Source: Prevotellaceae bacterium UBA1786 (GTDB lineage Bacteria > Bacteroidota > Bacteroidia > Bacteroidales > Bacteroidaceae). Taken from it: a stretch of DNA of 7,052 nucleotides. The stretch covers positions 1 to 7,052 of the forward strand of contig DCGE01000084.1 of the NCBI GenBank assembly GCA_002314525.1, read 5' to 3'. The notes under the pieces are model-generated. The model worked only from the letters and a program-made list of their open reading frames with translations. It did no database searches and had not been told where the DNA came from. The first letter of the stretch is position 1; every line of letters begins with the position of its first letter. Positions 1 through 6,207 of this stretch are shown here, one piece after another. Made by a program: the position numbers and the translations under genes.

Positions 1-43
1 TTCAACTATTTTCAGGGCAAGACACCACCTGCATGTATTTTTA

Positions 44-67
44 CTGTAACACTGTAACGCTGTAACG
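44..67. repeat. Short tandem repeat, three copies of CTGTAACR
   Basis: Three head-to-tail 8-bp units (CTGTAACA, CTGTAACG, CTGTAACG) lie in the non-coding stretch downstream of the glycosidase stop, 23 bp beyond it. Only one base differs between copies. The remaining 1-89 sequence shows no gene, no strong terminator hairpin and no promoter match. The repeat may extend a larger intergenic repeat cut by the window edge; its function is unknown. Confidence 0.7.
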
Positions 68-89
68 CTTAGATGTAGATATGTGTGAC

Positions 90-2507
90 CTACTTCACAA
101 GAACCTTCTTGTTGTTTTGGATGACTATGCCGTTTGACTGTGATACGACCTTGCGACCTTGAAGGTCATATACATTCTCACTTTGTTGCCCATTCACGCC
201 TCTCACTCCTTCGATTCCCGTGGGATTCGGACTGATGATATATACCTTCGTCTGGTATGGCTTGATGTTGCCAGTAGGGAGAGTGTCGGTGACTTCCGAC
301 GTGCTGCCAGTCCATGCATCGGTAAGGATATAGCTGATTGACGGCCGGAGGTAGAGTTCGGTAAGTGGCAGTGACACAGAAGTCTGTGTGGTTGATGCAC
401 GGTTGGTGACAGCCACCGCTACACGTCCTTCCGAAAGGTCTTTGACATAGACATCATAGCCAGTCTTTGAGAAGTCGGTGGTGCCTGTACTTAGTTCGGC
501 CATGTACTCAGCCTGCTGACCCATAGGATCCTGATCGATGGTAATGAGATACTTGTTTGACAGAGTGGCAATGTCGGCTTTGGTGATAAGCGGATTAGGA
601 AGAGTACCCGCACTGCCGTTTGCCTCAGCCTTAGGCGATGTGCGGAAATCGCAGGTGAGAGCAAGAGGACTTGACATCATGCACCAAAGTGCCATCTGTG
701 TACGAGCCTGTTCGTCGGTAAGTCCGGTGATTACACCGCCATTGCTCATATGGTCGGGAGTGTTGTTGCTCGGACCTCCGAGACCATGAAGACCTATGGC
801 CATCATGTCGAGGTCGTTGAAACGGTTGACACCAGCCCACATCCACAAGTCACGCACCTCGTCAACCCCACCGAGCACACCCGGACGGGTATGGTTGCCG
901 ATCCAGCATTCACGGGCATCGTTGGTAGAACGCCAACTGCATCCACCAGCCTCCGAACCCCATGTCCAAGGTTGGTTGCTACCCCACTCGCAGATGTTGA
1001 AGGTGAACGGACTGCGCCCGTCCTGCTGACGCTGTTGGTTGATTTCAGCAATGGCAGTACCCATAGCGAGATAACTTGAATAGGCAGGACCCTGACTGTT
1101 GCAGAAATCGTATTTGAGCATATCAACGCCCCAACTGTCGAAGAGCGCGACATGCTGCTTCTCGTATCCGTAAGAGCCCGGTTGGTAGTTCTCACATGTC
1201 ATGCTTCCAGCATCGGAGTAGATGCCCACATGTATCTTCGGGTTGACATCCTTGCAAGCGGTTATGAATCCGCTGATTCCCTCCGGGAACTTCACCGGAT
1301 CGTAGGTCAGCTGAGCCTTGTCCTTCTGGTTCGTTCCCCATGCGTCATCGAGTACGATAGTATTGAATCCGGCATCGATAAGCTGAAGCGACTCCATACC
1401 TTTGACGATGTTCAGTATCTTATCGTGGGAAATGGCACGAGCAAACCAGTTCCATGTCAGCCAACCCATCATAGGTGTCGGTGATTGGAGGTGGCTGCTT
1501 ACGGTCAGTTTGACGGGAACCGTCTCGGTACTGCCGTCAGAGTTCTGTACCTTGACGGTGTATGTATATATACCCTCTTCTGACGGAGCTGTACCTTTTA
1601 TATATTTATACTTGTTACCTACAGATGAGCGGTCGTCGTAGAGCTTCAACGTAGTTACAGATCCGAAATCGACATCGCATACCGTCTGTCCTTCTTCAGA
1701 TACTACCCTATGCATGAATTCCTGACCAGGAACGGCGAACAAGGTGGTGGCACACGCAAGACTGCCTTGCGACGAGTCCATGATGGTCCAAGCACTGTCG
1801 CGGTCGCTGGCGCGGTAGAGATTGAGTACGCAGCCGTTGTCGACACCGCCTGTATAGTTCCATGATGGTGTGGCGTCGGTAGGTGAAGTCACCGAACCGG
1901 GAACTACAGAGACGGTCACCTTGTCGTCACGGAGAATGAACTTCCAAGTCTTGGCCTGAGAGGAAAGACTCGTGAGTTTGACATTGCTGTTGCTGGTGGC
2001 TTTTACGGTACTGCCCTCCTTGGTGGAAGAGTATGTTATGTAGCGTTTTGCGGTGACATCATAGATGTAGTAACAACCTGTGTTCTTCGTGTCTTCAATG
2101 AAGACAATCCTGTCAGCCTCGTTCTTCTTCTTGGTATGAACGATATTCGACGACACCACCTTGAGGAAGGCCACCGGCATCTTCATGACATACTGGTACA
2201 GTACCTCTGCCTTCGCCGATTCGGAAGGTGTGAAATACTGTTTGAAATCTACGCTGACCTGATAGTTGTTGTTGTCGATGGATACACGATAGACATATCC
2301 ACCTCCGACTGTGACGACAATGTCGGCATCCGTGACGGACTCGGCATCGAACTTGGTGTCGCCCTGTGCATTTACACCTCGGTATTCAGTGCCGAAGATG
2401 GTTATTACTGCGTTCTCAGGCATTCCAGCCGAAAACAATGTATATTCCGCAGCATTTGCTACAATTCCACAAAGGAACAAAGTCACTAACGACAGATAGT
2501 ATTTCAT
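90..2507 (-). CDS. Secreted GH27 alpha-galactosidase with large N-terminal region and short T9SS-like tail
   Basis: Predicted exported enzyme (805 aa) that removes terminal alpha-galactose from oligo- or polysaccharides. Residues 1-19 form a signal peptide ending ANA before AEYT; Cys13 is not in a lipobox. Residues about 20-260 are beta-rich and unassigned, with a possible beta-trefoil-like stretch near 140-245. Residues about 260-338 look Ig-like, as often precedes Bacteroidales GH27 modules. The catalytic (beta/alpha)8 barrel spans about 345-660: MMGWLTWNW, LDDAW (D387, D388), the nucleophile in LKYDFC (D467), CEWG (E507) and the acid/base in WRSTND (D530). C438 and C469 match the family disulfide. 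Glu in CEWG favours galactose over N-acetylgalactosamine, where the family has Ser. A beta-sandwich (about 660-760) follows, then a tail with VYDLQGRKV ending KKVLVK, resembling a shortened type IX secretion signal. It starts 25 bp after the acyl-CoA dehydrogenase in an AT-rich leader without a Shine-Dalgarno. No SusC/SusD gene is visible. The family call is firm; the natural substrate is not known. Confidence 0.93.
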   Translation of the reverse strand: MKYYLSLVTLFLCGIVANAAEYTLFSAGMPENAVITIFGTEYRGVNAQGDTKFDAESVTDADIVVTVGGGYVYRVSIDNNNYQVSVDFKQYFTPSESAKAEVLYQYVMKMPVAFLKVVSSNIVHTKKKNEADRIVFIEDTKNTGCYYIYDVTAKRYITYSSTKEGSTVKATSNSNVKLTSLSSQAKTWKFILRDDKVTVSVVPGSVTSPTDATPSWNYTGGVDNGCVLNLYRASDRDSAWTIMDSSQGSLACATTLFAVPGQEFMHRVVSEEGQTVCDVDFGSVTTLKLYDDRSSVGNKYKYIKGTAPSEEGIYTYTVKVQNSDGSTETVPVKLTVSSHLQSPTPMMGWLTWNWFARAISHDKILNIVKGMESLQLIDAGFNTIVLDDAWGTNQKDKAQLTYDPVKFPEGISGFITACKDVNPKIHVGIYSDAGSMTCENYQPGSYGYEKQHVALFDSWGVDMLKYDFCNSQGPAYSSYLAMGTAIAEINQQRQQDGRSPFTFNICEWGSNQPWTWGSEAGGCSWRSTNDARECWIGNHTRPGVLGGVDEVRDLWMWAGVNRFNDLDMMAIGLHGLGGPSNNTPDHMSNGGVITGLTDEQARTQMALWCMMSSPLALTCDFRTSPKAEANGSAGTLPNPLITKADIATLSNKYLITIDQDPMGQQAEYMAELSTGTTDFSKTGYDVYVKDLSEGRVAVAVTNRASTTQTSVSLPLTELYLRPSISYILTDAWTGSTSEVTDTLPTGNIKPYQTKVYIISPNPTGIEGVRGVNGQQSENVYDLQGRKVVSQSNGIVIQNNKKVLVK

Positions 2508-2532
2508 AGAAAATCACGTATTACACAAAAGA

Positions 2533-4227
2533 CTATATGTAGTTTTCCATCACATCGGGAGAGATGTGTGAGACGAAGTCGGCATGGCGTGCAATCTCGC
2601 TCTGGGCAAGGTTGAGGAAGACCTGAAGACTCTTGCCGAAGAGTTCGGGTGCCTTTTTGCTGTCGCGACAGAGGAGTAATGCCATAATGGTGTATGAGGT
2701 CATCTCGTACAGACTTCTTCCACAGATATCCAGCACATCCTGATTCTCATGACTCTTGACGAGTTCGACGGCAGTTTCCAATTTGGCAATCATATCCTTG
2801 ATGCGTTCGTCTTCGACGTTCCATTCACGGATGAAACTGAGGTAAGTACCGTTGGTTATGTAGCGCAGTGCGGCAACGACCTGTAGCTGTGTGGTACCTT
2901 CGTAGATGCTTGTGATTCGTGCATCGCGGTACAGTCGCTGGCAACGGTATTCCTGCATATATCCGCTTCCTCCGTGAACCTGTATGGCATCGTATGTGCT
3001 CTGATTCGAGAATTCAGAGTTCATGCCCTTTGCAAGTGGGGTGAAGGCATCAGCCAGACGTGAATACTGCTTCATCTCCTTCCGTTCGTCGGAAGTAAGC
3101 TGGCGTTCACGTGAGGTATATTCCAATATCTTGTACAGATCGACATATTTCGCGCACTCGTACAACAAGGTCCGTCCGGCATCGAGACGTGCCTTGATAC
3201 GTGCAATCATCTCATATACAGCCGGGAACTGTATGATTTCCTTGCCATACTGCTTGCGGTCTTTGGCATAAGCCAACGCCTCTTCCCATGCAGCCTGCTG
3301 GAGTCCTACCGACTGAGCAGCAATACCCAGACGGGCACCGTTCATAAGTGACATGACGTAGCGGATAAGACCAAGCTTACGATCACCTACTATCTCTGCC
3401 TTAGCATTGCGGAATACGAGTTCACAAGTGGGACTTCCGTGGATACCTAGCTTGTTCTCGATGCGGCGCACAGTGAGTTCCCTGCCGTTGATGCGTTTGT
3501 TCTCGCGGTTGTCGTAGAGGAACATAGATAACCCTCGTCCGTCGGTGGTACCTTCCTCACTCCGTGCAAGCACGAGGTGAAGGTCGGAGTCGCCGTTTGT
3601 GATGAAGCGCTTCACTCCGTTGAGATACCAGCACTGATCGTCCTCGGAATAGGTAGCCTTGAGCATGACCGACTGAAGGTCGCTGCCTGCGTCAGGTTCT
3701 GTGAGGTCCATCGACATAGTGGCACCGTTGCAAACCAATGGTATGTACTTCTGTCGCTGTTCGTCAGTACCGAAACTGTAAAGCGTCTCAATGCAGTCCT
3801 GCAGTGACCACACGTTCTCAAACCCTGCATCGCCGGAACTGATTATCTCGTTGGCCAGAGTATAGACAGAGAAAGGCAGATTGAGTCCGCCGTACTGTCG
3901 TGGCATGGTAAGTCCACAAAGGCCTGCCTTGACTGTTGCATCAAGGTTCTCGACAGTCTTCGACGCATAGCGTACCCTTCCGTTCTCGCAGTGAGGACCT
4001 TCGAGGTCAACATCCTCCGCATTCTGACCGATGATATTCGCATTGATGTCGCCAACTACTTCAAGGACTTTGTCATAAGAGTCGACTGCATCATCAAGAT
4101 CAGCAGGAGCATAGTCAAATTCATCTGCCTCACTGAAGTTCTTCTCTCTCAGTTCAACGATTCTCTCCAAGAGTTCGTTATTACGGAGATGGAACCTATA
4201 TTCGGGATTGTCAGTATATGTGTTCAT
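2533..4227 (-). CDS. Acyl-CoA dehydrogenase, long form with C-terminal helical extension
   Basis: FAD-dependent cytoplasmic enzyme that interconverts acyl-CoA and trans-2-enoyl-CoA and exchanges electrons with the ETF encoded just upstream. At 564 aa it is well above the roughly 380 aa of classical short/medium-chain members. Family signature 1 is LTEPDAGSD (175-183), which contacts FAD and substrate. RKQYGK lies at 324-329. Signature 2 runs from QVHGGSGY at 416 to RD at 435, and the presumed catalytic base is E443 in IYEGT. Extra parts are about 60 N-terminal residues, a charged insertion near 362-392, and about 105 C-terminal residues, mostly helical, resembling the extra C-terminal domain of long bacterial dehydrogenases. 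The start lies 3 bp after the etfA stop, with AAAGGA six bases before the ATG. It is probably the last ETF-related gene of the operon. Substrate chain length cannot be read from the sequence. A DmdC-like or other specialised acyl-CoA substrate is possible but not shown. Confidence 0.93.
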   Translation of the reverse strand: MNTYTDNPEYRFHLRNNELLERIVELREKNFSEADEFDYAPADLDDAVDSYDKVLEVVGDINANIIGQNAEDVDLEGPHCENGRVRYASKTVENLDATVKAGLCGLTMPRQYGGLNLPFSVYTLANEIISSGDAGFENVWSLQDCIETLYSFGTDEQRQKYIPLVCNGATMSMDLTEPDAGSDLQSVMLKATYSEDDQCWYLNGVKRFITNGDSDLHLVLARSEEGTTDGRGLSMFLYDNRENKRINGRELTVRRIENKLGIHGSPTCELVFRNAKAEIVGDRKLGLIRYVMSLMNGARLGIAAQSVGLQQAAWEEALAYAKDRKQYGKEIIQFPAVYEMIARIKARLDAGRTLLYECAKYVDLYKILEYTSRERQLTSDERKEMKQYSRLADAFTPLAKGMNSEFSNQSTYDAIQVHGGSGYMQEYRCQRLYRDARITSIYEGTTQLQVVAALRYITNGTYLSFIREWNVEDERIKDMIAKLETAVELVKSHENQDVLDICGRSLYEMTSYTIMALLLCRDSKKAPELFGKSLQVFLNLAQSEIARHADFVSHISPDVMENYI

Positions 4228-4230
4228 AAA

Positions 4231-5277
4231 TTATCCTTTGAGGTTTTTGATCATCTTCGGAACCACCTCTTCGATTGTTCCGACGATGTTGTAGTCTGCC
4301 ACCTGACTGATCGGAGCATCAGGATCGCTGTTGATGGATATTATGATGCCCGATTCCTTCATACCGGCGATATGCTGTATGGCACCGCTTATTCCACAGG
4401 CGATATAAACCTTAGGACGGACCGTCACACCGGTCTGGCCTATCTGTCGGTCGTGGTCAATCCATCCGGCATCGACTGCCGCACGGCTTGCACCAACCTC
4501 GGCATGGAGCTCTTTGGCAAGATCGAACAAGAGGTCGAAGCCCTCCTTGCTGCCTACTCCGTAGCCGCCGGCAACAACGATATTAGCACCTTTCAAGTTG
4601 TGTCGTGCCGCCTGAACATGACGTTCCAGAACCTTGACGACAAAGTCGCAGTCGTCAGTATAGTCATTGATATCGTGATTGACGACCTCTGTGTCATGAA
4701 CGGTCTTGCACTGCTCTTTCTTCATCACTCCGTCACGTACTGTAGCCATCTGAGGACGGTGTTCAGGGTTGACAATAGTGGCAATGATGCTGCCTCCAAA
4801 AGCAGGACGTATCTGCATCAGCTGATTCTCGTAGTGACGATCCTCAAACTCACCGTCGGCATTCTTGACCTTCATGTCGAAATCGCTTATCTCCAACTGA
4901 GTGCAGTCGGCTGTAAGACCGGAACCCAATGCACTTGAAACACGCGGTCCCAAATCCCTGCCGATTACCGTAGCACCAAGAAGACAGATCTGAGGCTTCT
5001 CCTCACGGAACAGTCTTACGATGGCACTGCTATGAGGCAGTGTGGTGTAAGGGAACAGACGTGTGTCGTCGAAGACATGAATCCTGTCAGGACCGTACGT
5101 CTTCAGTTCTCCGACAAGAGTGTCAGTCTGTCCGGCGAAATCACCAAGACACACACACTCCAGTTTCACTTCCAGTTCGTCAGCCAGCTGACGGCCTTTG
5201 GTAAGGAGCTCAAGGCTGACATCGGCCACCTTGCACCCCTCACCTATCTCTATATATACAAATACGCTGTTCATCAT
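4231..5277 (-). CDS. etfA: Electron transfer flavoprotein alpha subunit
   Basis: FAD-binding alpha subunit of the heterodimeric ETF, which shuttles electrons between the neighbouring acyl-CoA dehydrogenase and another redox partner. Length (348 aa) is normal for the family. The N-terminal half (about 4-190) is the Rossmann-like ETF domain. The C-terminal half (about 225-348) is the FAD domain, with VVAGGYGVGS (234-243), GASRAAVDAGW (262-272), RQIGQTG (277-283) and the alpha signature CGISGAIQH (294-302) followed by INSDPDAPI (315-323). No ferredoxin domain is fused at the N-terminus, unlike some clostridial EtfA. The start ATG overlaps the etfB stop as ATGA, a sign of translational coupling. 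A second ATG follows at once (5274-5272), so the true start could be one codon later. It ends 3 bp before the dehydrogenase start. The identity is firm; whether the complex bifurcates electrons is inference from EtfB. Confidence 0.96.
   Translation of the reverse strand: MMNSVFVYIEIGEGCKVADVSLELLTKGRQLADELEVKLECVCLGDFAGQTDTLVGELKTYGPDRIHVFDDTRLFPYTTLPHSSAIVRLFREEKPQICLLGATVIGRDLGPRVSSALGSGLTADCTQLEISDFDMKVKNADGEFEDRHYENQLMQIRPAFGGSIIATIVNPEHRPQMATVRDGVMKKEQCKTVHDTEVVNHDINDYTDDCDFVVKVLERHVQAARHNLKGANIVVAGGYGVGSKEGFDLLFDLAKELHAEVGASRAAVDAGWIDHDRQIGQTGVTVRPKVYIACGISGAIQHIAGMKESGIIISINSDPDAPISQVADYNIVGTIEEVVPKMIKNLKG
4234..4239 (-). promoter_or_regulatory. Shine-Dalgarno-like AAAGGA before the acyl-CoA dehydrogenase
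   Basis: AAAGGA falls in the last codons of etfA, six bases upstream of the dehydrogenase ATG at 4227, an ideal distance. It supports the chosen start. It stands out because the other starts in this window (etfB, the glycosidase) show no such site, as is usual in Bacteroidota, where translation depends little on Shine-Dalgarno pairing. The A and G content of the Lys-Gly codons could also produce it by chance. Confidence 0.45.
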
Positions 5278-6113
5278 CCGATGGTGTTGTTAGCCTTCAA
5301 TTCGTTTATCAAGTCACGTATGTCTTCGTCAGACGAAGTGAGAGTCTTGTTCTCCTTTGCCTTGAAGACGATGTTCTTCACTGCCTTCACGTTGGTAGGT
5401 GAACCGGCCTTGCCTATCTGCATAGGATCGGCATCGATATCAGCAGTGCCCCACTGAGTGAACTCCCTACGTTTGTTTGCCATCACACGTTTCACGTTAC
5501 GGCTTCTGCAAGGTGCTGCACTGCCATTGACTGTGAGCACACAAGGCATAGGACACTCAACAATCTCAATACCGCCATCGATATGACGACGTACTCTGAT
5601 AGTTCCGTTTTCAATATCAAGGATTTCCTCGACATAAGTAACCTGAGGCAGGCCGAGTTTCTCGGCTACCTGAGGACCTACCTGAGCGGTATCGCCGTCT
5701 ATAGCCTGTCGTCCGCAGAGAATCAGGAAGTCATCTCCCGTCTCCCGTCTCGGTTCCTGAGCCCTGTCGAAGAACTCGTCTCTCATTTTCCTGATAGCCT
5801 GTGCAAGCGAATAACTTGTAGCTAACGTATCGGCACCGCCAAGAGCACGGTCGGTCAGCAGAATGCCATCGTCGGCACCTCTGAACACACCCTCCTTCAG
5901 TACTTCGGCAGCCTTCGGCAGACCCATTGTCAGCATGGTGATTGTTGCGCCAAACTTCTCCTTGAGTCTCAGTGCCTGTTCAAGAGCATTGAGGTCTTCA
6001 GGATTGAAAACAGCAGGCAGAGCACCACGGTTCACAGTGCCTTCAGGAGTCATGGCATCCGGTCCTACATTATGAGTATCAGGTACTTGCTTAGCTAAAA
6101 CTATTATATTCAT
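5274..6113 (-). CDS. etfB: Electron transfer flavoprotein beta subunit (possibly bifurcating type)
   Basis: Beta subunit of the ETF, 279 aa from the ATG at 6113. A longer frame opening with TTG at 6167 was rejected because those extra 18 codons are the promoter itself (TTTG and TACCTTTG boxes), whereas translation from 6113 begins MNIIVLAKQVPDT, a typical EtfB N-terminus. GRQAIDGDTAQVGPQ lies at 134-148, and the beta signature (R-R-x-x-D-G-G ... P-x-P-x-V-L-T) runs about 175-194. The DGDTAQVGPQ form resembles EtfB of anaerobes such as Acidaminococcus, where this subunit carries a second FAD and binds NADH, rather than the AMP-binding version of mitochondrial or Paracoccus ETF. That suggests NADH-linked chemistry but does not prove it. 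A charged loop (about 109-128, containing EPRRETGDD) seems slightly longer than usual. First gene of the operon; its TGA overlaps the etfA ATG. No Shine-Dalgarno is seen before the ATG, only an A-rich leader. Confidence 0.95.
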   Translation of the reverse strand: MNIIVLAKQVPDTHNVGPDAMTPEGTVNRGALPAVFNPEDLNALEQALRLKEKFGATITMLTMGLPKAAEVLKEGVFRGADDGILLTDRALGGADTLATSYSLAQAIRKMRDEFFDRAQEPRRETGDDFLILCGRQAIDGDTAQVGPQVAEKLGLPQVTYVEEILDIENGTIRVRRHIDGGIEIVECPMPCVLTVNGSAAPCRSRNVKRVMANKRREFTQWGTADIDADPMQIGKAGSPTNVKAVKNIVFKAKENKTLTSSDEDIRDLINELKANNTIG

Positions 6114-6137
6114 ATCAGTTTTTTCGTTATTCTTATG

Positions 6138-6168
6138 CAAAGGTAAGCATTTTATCTGAATATGCAAA
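6138..6168 (-). promoter_or_regulatory. Bacteroidota-type promoter of the etfB-etfA-dehydrogenase operon
   Basis: Read on the minus strand, TTTG (6168-6165) is followed by exactly 19 bases and then TACCTTTG (6145-6138). This matches the TTTG / TAnnTTTG consensus recognised by the primary sigma factor of Bacteroides and relatives, at the usual spacing. Transcription should start a few bases further on, around 6130-6134, leaving a leader of about 20 nt before the etfB ATG. The match is seen directly in the sequence; activity is inferred. Confidence 0.8.
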
Positions 6169-6174
6169 ACATAC

Positions 6175-6187
6175 TTGGTGGCACCAA
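6175..6187. repeat. Perfect 6-bp inverted repeat just upstream of the etfB promoter
   Basis: TTGGTG, one central base, CACCAA: a perfect dyad lying six bases upstream of the -33 box. Its position would suit a binding site for a transcription factor controlling the ETF operon. It could equally be part of the 3' hairpin region of the preceding gene, since its CACCAA arm also belongs to the stem at 6184-6207. Its operator role is inference only. Confidence 0.35.
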
Positions 6188-6207
6188 TCCCTTTTATCAG
6201 TGATTGG
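6184..6207 (-). terminator. Candidate weak stem-loop at the 3' end of the 7TM-HD gene
   Basis: On the minus strand CCAATC (6207-6202) can pair with GATTGG (6189-6184) around a 12-nt loop that includes the stop codon of the HD-domain gene. With one bulged C the stem gains two more pairs outward. No uninterrupted U-tract follows, so as an intrinsic terminator it is weak. It may instead be a 3'-end stabilising structure. Confidence 0.3.

Noticed and set aside
1..57. Tail of a plus-strand gene entering from the left edge (18 codons before TAA)
   Set aside because: All three plus-strand frames are open here by chance because the stretch is short; there is no recognisable C-terminal motif.
44..67. 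CRISPR array or phase-variable repeat
   Set aside because: Units are 8 bp in direct tandem with no spacers, and the repeat is outside any coding region and not in a promoter I can recognise.
2465..2475. Lipoprotein lipobox around Cys13 of the glycosidase signal peptide
   Set aside because: The residue before Cys is Leu rather than Gly, Ala or Ser, and a good signal peptidase I site (ANA) follows.
2508..2545. Promoter for the alpha-galactosidase around a TCTTTTG sequence
   Set aside because: The TA of TAnnTTTG is at the wrong distance and no TTTG lies about 19 bases upstream, so the consensus is not met.
3991..4938. Plus-strand open frame of 315 codons spanning the etfA/dehydrogenase junction
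   Set aside because: It lies wholly antisense to two clearly conserved genes, has no recognisable motif or domain, and is best explained as a shadow of their codon use.
6114..6167. N-terminal extension of EtfB from a TTG start at 6167
   Set aside because: The extra codons coincide with the -33 and -7 promoter boxes, so they would not be transcribed from that promoter; MNIIVLAKQ from 6113 is the usual EtfB start.
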